This document shows, in pieces, positions 52,249 to 61,138 of a DNA stretch of 64,000 nt. The stretch is taken from positions 2,897,001 to 2,961,000 of the forward strand of contig NZ_CP096889.1 in NCBI RefSeq assembly GCF_004124315.2, written 5' to 3'. Below the pieces are notes generated by a model, which saw only the letters and a list, made by a program, of their open reading frames with translations, had not been told where the DNA came from and searched no databases. The position numbers and the translations under genes were made by a program. The first letter of the stretch is position 1; each line of letters starts with the position of its first letter. Origin of the DNA: Bacillus cabrialesii. Its GTDB lineage: Bacteria > Bacillota > Bacilli > Bacillales > Bacillaceae.

Positions 52249-53967
52249 CTAATCCTCCATCGTGGACAGATCCCCAGCCGGCAGATCGAGCTCCCACGCC
52301 TTCAGCACGCGTCTCATGATCTTGCCGCTCCGGGTTTTCGGAAGCTTATCTTTAAATTCAATCTCACGCGGAGCCGCATGGGCTGCGAGACCCTGCTTCA
52401 CAAAGAGGCGGATCTCTTCTTTCAGTTTATCGGACGGCTCAAATCCTTCTCTCAGTGCGATAAAGGCTTTAATGATTTCTCCCCGCACCGGATCAGGCTT
52501 TCCGATTACGCCTGCTTCCGCAATGGCGGGATGTTCGACAAGCTTGCTTTCCACTTCAAATGGGCCGACGCGCTCACCGGAGGTCATGATGACGTCATCA
52601 ACTCTGCCTTGGAACCAGAAATACCCATCATCATCCATGTAAGCAGAATCACCAGACACATACCAGCCGCCCGGCATGAAATACGATTCGTACTTTTCAG
52701 GGTTATTCCAAATGGTATGCATCATGGAAGGCCAGCCCTTTTTAATGGCGAGATTGCCCATTCGGAACGGCGGAAGCTCGTTGCCTTGATTGTCAACGAT
52801 TGCCGCTTCTACTCCGGGAATCGGCTTGCCCATTGAGCCAGGTTTAATGTCCATGCAAGGATAGTTGCAGATGAGCTGGCTGCCCGTTTCTGTCATCCAC
52901 CATGTATCATGGATTCGTTTGTTAAAGACTTTATGTCCCCATCTGATGACTTCCGGGTTTAACGGCTCACCGACACTGAGCACGTGCCGGAGTGAAGTGA
53001 GATCATATTTCGCAGCCATCTCATCTCCCGCCCCCATCAGCATTCGAAACGCGGTCGGCGCGCTGTACCAGACGTTGACGCCAAGCTGCTCAATCGTTCC
53101 ATACCAGCTTTCCGGGCTGAAACGGCCGCCGACGATGACATTTGTCGCTCCGTTCAGCCACGGTGCAAAAATGCCGTATACCGTACCTGTCACCCAGCCC
53201 GGATCAGCTGTGCACCAGTAAATGTCTTCTTCTTTTAAATCAAGAACCCACTTTCCTGTCTGATATTGCTGAATCATCGCTTCATGGACATGAAGCACAC
53301 CCTTTGGCGTTCCAGTGGAACCTGATGTATAGTGAAGCAGATAGCCGTCTTTTTTATCCATCCATTCGATATCCAGTCTTGTGCTCTCCTGTTTTGCCGC
53401 TTCATCATAATTGATGATGTTTGTGCCGCTTTCAGCCTCTCCGCCGACTACGAATATATGCTGCAGGTGAGGCAGTTTGTCAGCCGGTATTCTCTCCAGC
53501 AGCTCAGGCGTCGTGACAACAACCTTTGCCTCGCTGTTTTCAAGCCGGTCCTTCACCGCTCCCTCCATAAACGCTTCAAACAGCGGCCCGGCGATGGCGC
53601 CAATTTTAATGGCGCCAAGCATAATAAAATAAAGCTCGGGTGATCTCGGCATAAAAATAAAAACGCGGTCCCCTTTTTCCACATTTCCATACCGTTTCAG
53701 CACATTGCCGGCTCTGTTTGATTCTTCCTTCATTTCTTTAAATGTGTATTTTTCATCCCGGTTTGCGTCTTTATAATAAAGCGCTACTTTGTTTTTTCGA
53801 AACGATTCGGCATGGCGGTCAATCGCTTCATACGCCGCATTCAGTTTCCCCGTCTCATGCCAGGAGAAATGTTTCTCTGCCTCGGCCCAATCAAAAAGCC
53901 GGTACGTTTCTTCATAATTTTTTAAATGATGATCCCCTTCCACTGCTGGCAACGCTTTCAAATTCAT
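52249..53967 (-). CDS. acsA: Acetyl-CoA synthetase (AMP-forming)
   Basis: Activates acetate to acetyl-CoA, used when cells grow on acetate or re-assimilate it. The 572 residues contain YTSGSTGTPKGVLHVH, TWWMTETGSQ, SGDSAYMDDDGYFWFQGR and the C-terminal catalytic lysine K549 in LPKTRSGKIMRR. That lysine is the one acetylated by AcuA and deacetylated by AcuC or SrtN in B. subtilis. ATG 53967 is ten bases from GGGGG. Divergent from acuABC with a cre in the shared region. Confidence 0.97.
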   Translation of the reverse strand: MNLKALPAVEGDHHLKNYEETYRLFDWAEAEKHFSWHETGKLNAAYEAIDRHAESFRKNKVALYYKDANRDEKYTFKEMKEESNRAGNVLKRYGNVEKGDRVFIFMPRSPELYFIMLGAIKIGAIAGPLFEAFMEGAVKDRLENSEAKVVVTTPELLERIPADKLPHLQHIFVVGGEAESGTNIINYDEAAKQESTRLDIEWMDKKDGYLLHYTSGSTGTPKGVLHVHEAMIQQYQTGKWVLDLKEEDIYWCTADPGWVTGTVYGIFAPWLNGATNVIVGGRFSPESWYGTIEQLGVNVWYSAPTAFRMLMGAGDEMAAKYDLTSLRHVLSVGEPLNPEVIRWGHKVFNKRIHDTWWMTETGSQLICNYPCMDIKPGSMGKPIPGVEAAIVDNQGNELPPFRMGNLAIKKGWPSMMHTIWNNPEKYESYFMPGGWYVSGDSAYMDDDGYFWFQGRVDDVIMTSGERVGPFEVESKLVEHPAIAEAGVIGKPDPVRGEIIKAFIALREGFEPSDKLKEEIRLFVKQGLAAHAAPREIEFKDKLPKTRSGKIMRRVLKAWELDLPAGDLSTMED

Positions 53968-54003
53968 GCCCAAACATCCCCCTTTGCTGAAGTTGTCACA
54001 TTT

Positions 54004-54032
54004 ATTATAGTATATATTCATATTCTTCTCAA
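54004..54032 (-). promoter_or_regulatory. Sigma-A promoter of acsA
   Basis: TTGAGA (54027-54032) and a perfect TATAAT (54004-54009) on the minus strand, 17 bp apart, ~37 bp before the acsA start. Confidence 0.78.
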
Positions 54033-54053
54033 TTTTTAAAATATAAACCATAT

Positions 54054-54070
54054 TGAAAACGCTTTATAAT
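54054..54070. promoter_or_regulatory. cre site overlapping the acuA -10 box
   Basis: TGAAAACGCTTTAT (54054-54067) matches the CcpA cre consensus with one mismatch. It overlaps TATAAT (54065-54070), the likely acuA -10, and lies upstream of the acsA promoter. CcpA bound here would block acuABC and could also affect acsA; both are glucose-repressed in B. subtilis. Confidence 0.78.
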
Positions 54071-54126
54071 TTGTTATTCTTAAAGGAGACATGTATTTTT
54101 ATAAGAATTGATGGGACGGTGGATCA

Positions 54127-54759
54127 GTGGAACATCATAAAACATACCATTCAGCAAACATCAAAACAGCAACCGGCTCCTTACTGATAGAAGGGCCTGT
54201 CTCTCCAGAAGATTTGGCAGGGTACGAGTTTCATAACGATTTAACCGCGTTTCGCCCGCCCCGCGAGCAGCACGAAGCGCTGGTCGACATTGCCGGCCTT
54301 CCCGAGGGGCGCATTATCATCGCCCGTGACGGCCGAACCATTATCGGCTATGTGACGTATTTATATCCAGACCCGCTCGAAAGATGGTCTGAAGGAAATA
54401 TGGAGGATTTGCTTGAGCTTGGGGCCATCGAAGTGGCGCCAGCCTATCGGGGATGTTCTGTCGGCAAGACGCTTCTGACCGTCAGCATGATGGATGAGCA
54501 AATGGAAAACTACATCGTGATGACGACGGAATATTACTGGCATTGGGATTTAAAAGGGATGAAAAAAGATGTATGGGAATACAGAAAGCTCATGGAAAAG
54601 ATGATGAATGCAGGCGGATTGGTCTGGTTTGCGACGGATGAGCCGGAGATCAGCTCCCATCCTGCAAACTGTCTGATGGCGCGCATCGGGAAAAACGTCA
54701 GCCAAGAATCAATTGAACAATTTGACAGGCTCCGTTTTTATCATCGTTTTATGTATTAA
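54127..54759 (+). CDS. acuA: Protein acetyltransferase AcuA
   Basis: A 210-residue GNAT-family enzyme that acetylates and inactivates AcsA. The acetyl-CoA loop YRGCSVGKTLLTVSM (about 108-122) is clear. Start is GTG 54127, spaced from a GGTGG. It opens the acuABC operon, divergent from its target acsA: the same regulatory region sets the enzyme and its modifier. Confidence 0.95.
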   Translation: MEHHKTYHSANIKTATGSLLIEGPVSPEDLAGYEFHNDLTAFRPPREQHEALVDIAGLPEGRIIIARDGRTIIGYVTYLYPDPLERWSEGNMEDLLELGAIEVAPAYRGCSVGKTLLTVSMMDEQMENYIVMTTEYYWHWDLKGMKKDVWEYRKLMEKMMNAGGLVWFATDEPEISSHPANCLMARIGKNVSQESIEQFDRLRFYHRFMY

Positions 54760-54785
54760 CTGACACTGACAAAGGGGAAAAAATA

Positions 54786-55430
54786 ATGATTGTTGACCAA
54801 ATCATGAAAAGGGACGTCATTACATTAACGAAGACGGATACGCTTGAAACAGCCATATGCAAACTGAAGGAATTCCATATCAGGCATCTGCCTGTCGTAG
54901 ATGAAGACCACCGTGTGATCGGCATGATTACAGACAGAGACATAAAACAAGCCAGCCCGAGTATTTTCGAAGAAAGCAAACGAAGCCGATTCCTCACACG
55001 AAGCGTGGATTCAATTATGAAAAAAGATGTCGTCTGCGCCCACCCGCTTGATTTTGTCGAAGAAATATCTGCCGTGTTCTACGAGCATGGCATCGGCTGT
55101 CTTCCAGTGGTGCAGCATCAAAAATTAATAGGCATTTTGACAAAAACCGATTTACTGCGGACATTTGTCAAATTGACAGGCGCTGACCAGCCGGGATCGC
55201 AAATCGAAATAAAAGTAAACGACATTACCAAAAGCCTCGCGGAGATCAGCAGTCTTTGCCAAGACCTCCAAGTGAAAATATTGAGCGTGCTTGTCTATCC
55301 GCATGATGATCCAGGTGTAAAAGTGCTTGTCTTCCGTGTAAAAACGATGAACCCGCTGCCGTTTTTGCAGGCATTGCAAAGAAATCGTCACCACGTCGTA
55401 TGGCCGTCTGAGCAAAGGGATCTGCTATGA
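54786..55430 (+). CDS. acuB: AcuB, CBS and ACT domain protein
   Basis: A 214-residue protein with two CBS domains (about 1-60 and 75-135; IRHLPVVDEDHRVIGMITDRDIK, then GIGCLPVVQHQKLIGILTKTDLL, given as landmarks) and a C-terminal ACT-like domain. Part of the acetoin/acetate acuABC operon. The CBS pair probably senses an adenosine ligand such as AMP or ATP; partner unknown. Its stop overlaps the acuC start (ATGA). Confidence 0.93.
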   Translation: MIVDQIMKRDVITLTKTDTLETAICKLKEFHIRHLPVVDEDHRVIGMITDRDIKQASPSIFEESKRSRFLTRSVDSIMKKDVVCAHPLDFVEEISAVFYEHGIGCLPVVQHQKLIGILTKTDLLRTFVKLTGADQPGSQIEIKVNDITKSLAEISSLCQDLQVKILSVLVYPHDDPGVKVLVFRVKTMNPLPFLQALQRNRHHVVWPSEQRDLL

Positions 55431-56593
55431 GAGACAGTGTATTTATCTATTCTCCATCATATCAAACCTATATGTTTCATCAGGAACATCCATTTAATCA
55501 GCAGCGGGTTCTGCTAACATACGATTTACTCAAGACGATCAATGCTTTTGATGATGGAGACATTGTCAGTCCCAGACTCGCGGAAGAAGAAGAGCTTGCC
55601 CTTGTCCACACGGACGATTACATTCAGGCGGTCAAGCTTGCGGGCGCCGGAAAGCTTCCCGCTGCAGAAGGAGAAAGCTACGGCCTCGGCACAGAAGATA
55701 CACCTGTCTTTGCCGGCATGCACGAAGCGGCATCACTTTTAGTCGGCGGCACTTTAACGGCCGCAGATTTGGTGATGTCAGGACAAGCTCTGCATGCGGC
55801 CAACCTTGGAGGAGGCCTTCATCACGGCTTTCGGGGGAGAGCTTCAGGGTTTTGCATATACAATGACAGTGCCGTGGCGATTCAATATATCCAGAAAAAA
55901 TACAGAGCCAGGGTGCTTTATATTGATACAGACGCCCACCACGGGGACGGTGTGCAATTCACGTTTTACGATAATCCCGGCGTCTGCACACTGTCCATAC
56001 ATGAAACAGGAAGATATTTATTCCCCGGAACCGGCCAGATTCAGGAAAAAGGCAGCGGAAAAGGGTATGGCTATTCCTTTAATATCCCGCTTGACGCCTT
56101 TACTGAGGATGATTCTTTTCTCGAGGCCTACCAAGCAGCAGCTTCCGAAGTCGCCGCTTATTTTCAGCCGGATGTCATTATCAGCCAAAACGGCGCCGAT
56201 GCCCATTACTATGACCCGCTTACACATTTATCTGCAACAATCAAGATATACGAAGAAATCCCCCGGCTCGCACACACTTTAGCGCATCAATATTGCGGCG
56301 GAAGATGGATTGCTGTCGGAGGCGGCGGATATGATATTTGGCGTGTCGTGCCTCGCGCCTGGGCCAGAATATGGCTTGAAATGAAGGGAATTGATCCGGG
56401 AGACAATATCCCGCCGGAATGGATCGCTAAATGGCAAAAACAATGCCCCGTCACCCTTCCGTCCAGCTGGAGTGATCCAGCCGATTTATATCCTCCGATT
56501 CCCCGCAAGCCTGAAATTACAGAAAAAAATGCCCAAACCGTCAGCAAAGCATTATACGCGATACGATCTGAGCAGCAGCAAAGAACAAAGTAA
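55427..56593 (+). CDS. acuC: Protein deacetylase AcuC (class I HDAC-like)
   Basis: A 388-residue zinc-dependent lysine deacetylase that removes the acetyl group from AcsA. Catalytic and metal residues are visible: GGGLHHGF, the metal site DTDAHHGDGVQFTFY around residue 165-180, GADAHYYDPL with a second aspartate, and GGGGYD near the C-terminal third. AcuA and AcuC in one operon suggests a tuned acetylation cycle rather than a simple switch. Confidence 0.95.
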   Translation: MRDSVFIYSPSYQTYMFHQEHPFNQQRVLLTYDLLKTINAFDDGDIVSPRLAEEEELALVHTDDYIQAVKLAGAGKLPAAEGESYGLGTEDTPVFAGMHEAASLLVGGTLTAADLVMSGQALHAANLGGGLHHGFRGRASGFCIYNDSAVAIQYIQKKYRARVLYIDTDAHHGDGVQFTFYDNPGVCTLSIHETGRYLFPGTGQIQEKGSGKGYGYSFNIPLDAFTEDDSFLEAYQAAASEVAAYFQPDVIISQNGADAHYYDPLTHLSATIKIYEEIPRLAHTLAHQYCGGRWIAVGGGGYDIWRVVPRAWARIWLEMKGIDPGDNIPPEWIAKWQKQCPVTLPSSWSDPADLYPPIPRKPEITEKNAQTVSKALYAIRSEQQQRTK

Positions 56594-56623
56594 AAAAACG
56601 ACCTTCACGAAGAGGTCGTTTTT
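56594..56623. terminator. Bidirectional terminator between acuC and motS
   Basis: Perfect 11-bp inverted repeat (56594-56604, 56613-56623) with an eight-base loop; A-run before and T-run after. It touches both stop codons. Confidence 0.88.
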
Positions 56624-57324
56624 GATTTTTTGATGACGATTTCCACACGCCGGTTTTCCTTCATGTGTTCATTTGTCTTGTTATCCTTTACAGGCTTTGT
56701 ATCCGCATACCCGACAGCGATAAAGCGCTTCGAGGGAAGTTTCTCTTTTGATGTGAAGTATTGGATAACTCCGCTTGCCCGTGCTGCTGACAGCTCCCAG
56801 TTAGACGGGTATCGGTATGTCGAAATATTTCGGCTGTCTGTATGGCCTTCGACTTGAATGTCATTTGGAATGGTTTGAAGAAGCACGGCGATTTGGTGAA
56901 GAAGTGTTTCAGCATTTTTCAGCACCTTTGCCTCACCTGAATCAAACAGCACCGCCTCCTGCAGAACGAGCACGACACCGCGCTCATCCCGTTTGGCTGT
57001 CATTTGGGCCTTTAAATGGTTGTCTTTTATATATGTATTTACTTTCTTGAGCAGCTGATCCTGCTGATCCTCTCGCTTCTTCGCATCTACTGACTTTTTT
57101 TCTACGGACGTTTGGTCCGGCTGGAGACCCCCGCCTTCCTTTTGGATCGAGTCGACTGCCGCTTTGAATTTTTGCAGATCGATTTGGGACATGGAAAAAA
57201 GTAAAATAAAGAACACAAGGATCAAGGTGATCAAATCTGTGAAGGTGACCATCCAGTTCGATGAAGATTGGCTGTTTTTCCCGCTTCCATTCCTTCTTTC
57301 AAAACGTTCTCTTCTAAGCTTCAT
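56605..57324 (-). CDS. motS: Sodium-driven flagellar stator protein MotS
   Basis: A 239-residue MotB-like stator subunit. The ion-binding aspartate D30 opens the transmembrane helix MVTFTDLITLILVFF (about 25-45), followed by the plug/linker region and a C-terminal OmpA-like peptidoglycan-binding domain (QVEGHTDSRN and NRRVEIVI). Works with MotP as the Na+-driven stator of the flagellar motor. Its start overlaps the motP stop by 11 bp. Confidence 0.95.
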   Translation of the reverse strand: MKLRRERFERRNGSGKNSQSSSNWMVTFTDLITLILVFFILLFSMSQIDLQKFKAAVDSIQKEGGGLQPDQTSVEKKSVDAKKREDQQDQLLKKVNTYIKDNHLKAQMTAKRDERGVVLVLQEAVLFDSGEAKVLKNAETLLHQIAVLLQTIPNDIQVEGHTDSRNISTYRYPSNWELSAARASGVIQYFTSKEKLPSKRFIAVGYADTKPVKDNKTNEHMKENRRVEIVIKKSKTTSS

Positions 57325-58132
57325 GTACAGATCCCTTTTTTACTTTTGCTTGATTTGGCTGTTTTCTCCATTCTTCCCGTGAGCTGAAAACGACGAGCTG
57401 GCTTTCGAGATTACGCGGGTTTTTTCCGGATTGAATTCCGATAATCCCCTCCACCATTACCTGCTTGATGAAGATCTCACTTTCCGTTTTTTCTTCGAGC
57501 TTTGCCGCAATCGGGTTGAACACCATGTTTGCCAGCAATGAACCGTATAAGGTCGTCAGAAGCGCAACGGCCATATTCGGTCCAAGCATATGCGGATCAT
57601 TTAAGTTTTTGAGCATCAGCACGAGCCCGACGAGCGTTCCGATCATTCCCCATGCCGGAGCAAATTCTCCCGCTTTTTCAAAAACACGCCGCCCTTTGCG
57701 GTGCCGTTCTTCCATTGCTGCGATTTCTGAGTCCATGACGAGCCGAATCGTTTCCTCATCCCAGCCGTCAACTGCTAAAAGCAGTCCTTTTTTCAGGAAT
57801 GGATCTTTGATTTCCCGAGCCTGATCATCCAATGATAAAAGCCCGTGTTTTCGCGCATGATCGGAAAGAGAGACAAAGGTTTTCACGAGCTCTTTCACAT
57901 TGTCTTCCTGGCGGATAAATGCCTGCTTTAACACAGCGGGCGCTTTTTTCAGCTCTCTCGGCGGAAAACTGATAAAAACAGCGGCGCAAAGCCCCCCTGT
58001 TACGATGAAGAAAGAGGTCAGATCAAGAAAAGAGCGGAAACCGCTGACTCCCGACCCCGAGATAATCCCGATAACAATAATAATCGTTCCTAACACAAAA
58101 CCAACAGGTGTAAGATAATCAAAACGTTTCAT
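57314..58132 (-). CDS. motP: Sodium-driven flagellar stator protein MotP
   Basis: A 272-residue MotA-like subunit with four transmembrane segments (about 7-25, 36-53, 148-170, 184-205) and a cytoplasmic loop between the second and third. The PAWGMIGTLVGLVLML segment contains the conserved proline and helix 3. It lies 63 bp after ccpA with a hairpin in between, and in B. subtilis ccpA-motP-motS share transcripts. ATG 58132 is five bases from GGGGAG. Confidence 0.95.
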   Translation of the reverse strand: MKRFDYLTPVGFVLGTIIIVIGIISGSGVSGFRSFLDLTSFFIVTGGLCAAVFISFPPRELKKAPAVLKQAFIRQEDNVKELVKTFVSLSDHARKHGLLSLDDQAREIKDPFLKKGLLLAVDGWDEETIRLVMDSEIAAMEERHRKGRRVFEKAGEFAPAWGMIGTLVGLVLMLKNLNDPHMLGPNMAVALLTTLYGSLLANMVFNPIAAKLEEKTESEIFIKQVMVEGIIGIQSGKNPRNLESQLVVFSSREEWRKQPNQAKVKKGSVHEA

Positions 58133-58149
58133 CATTTCTCCCCATGAAA

Positions 58150-58183
58150 AAAGCAAGAATTCACCTTAGAGGTGAAGCTTGCT
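58150..58183 (-). terminator. Possible partial terminator between ccpA and motP
   Basis: Inverted repeat at 58150-58183 with one mismatch and TTTTTT on the minus strand. Since motPS lie downstream of ccpA, it may be leaky and lower the motPS level. Confidence 0.65.
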
Positions 58184-58195
58184 CTCTTGTTTTTC

Positions 58196-59200
58196 TTATG
58201 ACTTGGTTGACTTTCTTAGCTCTATACGGTGCGGCAGTTCGACGATATGCTCTTCAACCGGCTCTTTATTCATGAGCTTCGTCAGCAATCTCATCGCAAC
58301 GGCGCCAATATCATATGTCGGCTGAACAACCGTTGAAAGCTGCGGACGAACCATGAGGCTTAATCTCGTATTGTCAAAGCCGATAATCTCCAGGTCCTCA
58401 GGGATGGACAGGCCTTGGTCCTGAGCCGCATGGATAATGCCGAGTGCCATTTCATCAGTTGCAGAAAGAATGGCTGTCGGTTTTTTGTCAAGGCTCATCA
58501 GATGCTGCAGCGCTTCAAGTCCGGAATCATATGTGTAATCCCCTTCAGCGACAAATTGTTCATTAAACGGAAGGTTCGCTTCTTCAAGCGCACGTTTGTA
58601 GCCTTGCAGTTTTTTTGAACGGTTGATCGGTTCTGTCATGGGACCGGATACGAATGCGATGTCTGTATGTCCTTTATCAACCAACAGCTTCACTGCATCA
58701 TAAATCGCCTGTTCGTAATCGATCGCGACTGACGGTGTTTCCTCCTGCTCTTCTACAGAAGCGGCAAGCACAATCGGCACTGGGGAACGCTTAAATTCCG
58801 CAACATGCTCGTCCGTAATGTTTCCGCCCATAAACACGATGCCGTCCACTTGTTTGCCGAGCATTGTGTTTAACAGGTGCAGCTCTTTTTCCATGTTTTG
58901 GTCAGAGTTGCTCAAAATAATGTTGTATTTATACATTGTCGCGATATCTTCTATCCCGCGCGCAAGCTCTGAATAGAAAATGCTTGAGATATCGGGAATA
59001 ATGACACCTACAGTTGTTGTTTTTTTGCTTGCCAGGCCTCTTGCCACCGCGTTTGGCCGGTAGCCGAGACGGTCAATGGCTTCCAAGACTTTTTTCCGCG
59101 TTGTCGGTTTTACATTCGGGTTGCCGTTCACGACACGGGAAACGGTTGCCATGCTTACATTAGCTTCTCTCGCTACGTCGTAGATCGTAATATTGCTCAT
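58196..59200 (-). CDS. ccpA: Catabolite control protein CcpA
   Basis: LacI/GalR-family global regulator, 334 residues. The N-terminal HTH (TIYDVAREANVSMATVSRVV, about 5-24) with hinge helix (NAVARGLASKK) is followed by the periplasmic-binding-like core that takes HPr-Ser46-P as corepressor. It controls carbon catabolite repression and activation, acting at the cre sites seen before ackA and between acsA and acuA. Downstream of aroA, with its own upstream region and a cre-like motif. Confidence 0.98.
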   Translation of the reverse strand: MSNITIYDVAREANVSMATVSRVVNGNPNVKPTTRKKVLEAIDRLGYRPNAVARGLASKKTTTVGVIIPDISSIFYSELARGIEDIATMYKYNIILSNSDQNMEKELHLLNTMLGKQVDGIVFMGGNITDEHVAEFKRSPVPIVLAASVEEQEETPSVAIDYEQAIYDAVKLLVDKGHTDIAFVSGPMTEPINRSKKLQGYKRALEEANLPFNEQFVAEGDYTYDSGLEALQHLMSLDKKPTAILSATDEMALGIIHAAQDQGLSIPEDLEIIGFDNTRLSLMVRPQLSTVVQPTYDIGAVAMRLLTKLMNKEPVEEHIVELPHRIELRKSTKS

Positions 59201-59302
59201 CCTAAAACCACTCCTTTTACTGGATACACTTATCCTTATCTATAGCATAAACACTTTATGTAGAGAAATGTCATAATGTCCGAATTTATGTCGTTTATGA
59301 TT

Positions 59303-59316
59303 TGTAAGCGTAAGTC
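59303..59316 (+). promoter_or_regulatory. cre-like motif upstream of ccpA
   Basis: TGTAAGCGTAAGTC matches the cre consensus with one mismatch. It lies ~105 bp upstream of the ccpA start. No clear sigma-A promoter was fixed in the 275-base gap 59201-59475, which otherwise holds only the aroA terminator and AT-rich sequence. Confidence 0.45.
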
Positions 59317-59437
59317 AGTAGTGTACATTATTTTTCATTATTCATCAAATTTAAATACTTCTCATGAAATTATACACGTTTTTATAGATGATGAAAACGT
59401 ATACTTGGATTTTATAACTAAATAAACAAGAAAGCAT

Positions 59438-59463
59438 AAAAAAAGGCCGCAGACGCGGCCTTT
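59438..59463 (-). terminator. Terminator of aroA
   Basis: Perfect 9-bp GC-rich arms (59442-59450, 59455-59463), four-base loop, seven T on the minus strand. It separates aroA from ccpA, although read-through has been described in B. subtilis. Confidence 0.88.
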
Positions 59464-59475
59464 AGTATTGTTCGA

Positions 59476-60552
59476 TTAAGCGTTGACTTTCACCATTGGT
59501 TTCAGTTCATTCAGCCATTTTTCGAATTCAGGAATCGCCATTTGCTGAGCAGAGTCAGAAAGTGCGACTGACGGATCAGGATGAACCTCAGCCATTACGC
59601 CGTCTGCACCGATCGCTAAAGCGGCTTTAGCTGTCGGAAGCAAGAGGTCGCGGCGGCCAGTTGAATGCGTAACATCAACAAAGACAGGCAAATGCGTTTC
59701 TTGTTTCAAAATTGGCACAGCAGAAATATCCAGCGTGTTTCTTGTTGCTGTTTCGTATGTTCTGATACCGCGCTCACAAAGGATAATTTGGTCGTTTCCT
59801 TGTGACATGATGTATTCAGCAGCATTGATGAATTCAGAGATCGTTGCAGCAAGTCCGCGCTTCAGAAGCACTGGCTTTTTCACTGCGCCGGCAGCTTTCA
59901 GCAATTCGAAGTTTTGCATGTTGCGCGCTCCGATTTGAATGACATCAATGTAATCCAATGCTTCTTCGATATGAGCCGGAGTTACGATTTCACTGATCAC
60001 CGCCAGATCATATTCGTCCGCTACACGCTTTAAAATTTGAAGCCCTTCAACACCAAGCCCTTGGAAATCGTATGGGCTCGTACGAGGCTTAAAGGCTCCC
60101 CCGCGCAAAATTTTAATTCCTTGTTTTTTCGCAGCTGCAGCGACTTCAGCCACCTGCTCGTAGCTCTCTACCGCACATGGGCCGACAATGAATCTTTGCT
60201 GGCCGTCTCCGACTTTTTCACCTTTGATGTCTACAATTGTATCTTCAGGTTTTTTCTTACGGGAGACAAGCAGCGCTTTGCTGTGATCTTCTTCCTGAAG
60301 CTCTAAACCGGCTTTGAATATCTCTTTAAAAATGTGCTGGATGGTAGAATTTTCGAACGGCCCGTCATTGTTCTCAATGATATTGTTTAACATTGTGCGT
60401 TCTCTGACAGGATCAAATCGGTTGACACCTTGTGCTTCCTTCGCTTTACCGATCTCTTTTACAACATTTCCGCGTTCGTTGATTAATTTCAAAATTTGTA
60501 GGTTTAATTCGTCTGCTTTCTGCCTTAAAAGCTCTAACTCTGTGTTGCTCAT
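59476..60552 (-). CDS. aroA: DAHP synthase fused to chorismate mutase
   Basis: Bifunctional enzyme at the start of aromatic amino acid synthesis, 358 residues. Residues ~1-85 are an AroQ-type chorismate mutase (LRQKADELNLQILKLINERG), the rest is the KDPG/DAHP synthase barrel (VGPCAVES, RGGAFKPRTSPY, KRGLAATI, HPDPSVALSDSAQQ). The mutase domain acts as the sensor for prephenate/chorismate feedback. ATG 60552 gives the normal length; an earlier start lies on the ribosome binding site. Confidence 0.97.
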   Translation of the reverse strand: MSNTELELLRQKADELNLQILKLINERGNVVKEIGKAKEAQGVNRFDPVRERTMLNNIIENNDGPFENSTIQHIFKEIFKAGLELQEEDHSKALLVSRKKKPEDTIVDIKGEKVGDGQQRFIVGPCAVESYEQVAEVAAAAKKQGIKILRGGAFKPRTSPYDFQGLGVEGLQILKRVADEYDLAVISEIVTPAHIEEALDYIDVIQIGARNMQNFELLKAAGAVKKPVLLKRGLAATISEFINAAEYIMSQGNDQIILCERGIRTYETATRNTLDISAVPILKQETHLPVFVDVTHSTGRRDLLLPTAKAALAIGADGVMAEVHPDPSVALSDSAQQMAIPEFEKWLNELKPMVKVNA

Positions 60553-60749
60553 TTTATTCATCCTTTCCCTGCACATTCATTTTTTTATTTTGTAGTTATC
60601 ATGCATCTTACTATAAGTAATTCCAAATGGAAATACTGAAATACAAAAAATTTTATAAAAACTCTACTTTATTACCCAAACGCTTTTAAGTGATAAAGTA
60701 ATCTATGAAGCTATCCTACATGATGTGAAGGCAATGTTCAAGGGTTTTT

Positions 60750-60786
60750 TCAAAAAAAAAGCGCCAGAATGTATCTGGACGCTTTT
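60750..60786 (-). terminator. Terminator of ytxGH-brxC
   Basis: Minus-strand hairpin (60774-60785 with 60758-60768, one bulge) followed by nine T, at the brxC stop. Confidence 0.83.
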
Positions 60787-60788
60787 TT

Positions 60789-61115
60789 CTATGATAAATG
60801 CTGCTCAATGGCCGTTTCTGTAATTTGTGAATGTGAGGTGTGCCATTTCACTTCACCGTTTTGGATGATGAAAATCTGAGGGCTTTCGTGCTTTACGCCG
60901 TAAGTTTCTGCGATGAAATTTGACAGCGGGCGGGCTTCTTGGACTTGCAAATAATAAGACGGCACATCCTCATGGTGGTTTGCAAAAGCATCAAACTCAT
61001 GAAATGCCGCTTGGCTGATCGGGCATGTGATGCTATGTTTAAAGAACACGAAAGTGCCTTCCTGTTCTGCAATCCGTTTGAATTCTTCCTCAGATCGAAT
61101 AAGCTGTTTTGCCAT
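60789..61115 (-). CDS. brxC: Bacilliredoxin-like protein YtxJ / BrxC
   Basis: A 108-residue thioredoxin-fold monothiol protein with a TCPIS active site, C31. It removes bacillithiol from protein thiols. YtxJ orthologs are named BrxC. Last gene of the ytxG-ytxH-ytxJ stress operon, 23 bp after ytxH. AAGATC-type upstream sequence with GGAAG is the likely ribosome binding site. Being part of a sigma-B operon agrees with a role in disulfide stress. Confidence 0.92.
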   Translation of the reverse strand: MAKQLIRSEEEFKRIAEQEGTFVFFKHSITCPISQAAFHEFDAFANHHEDVPSYYLQVQEARPLSNFIAETYGVKHESPQIFIIQNGEVKWHTSHSQITETAIEQHLS

Positions 61116-61138
61116 AACTCAAGATCTTCCTTCCCAGC

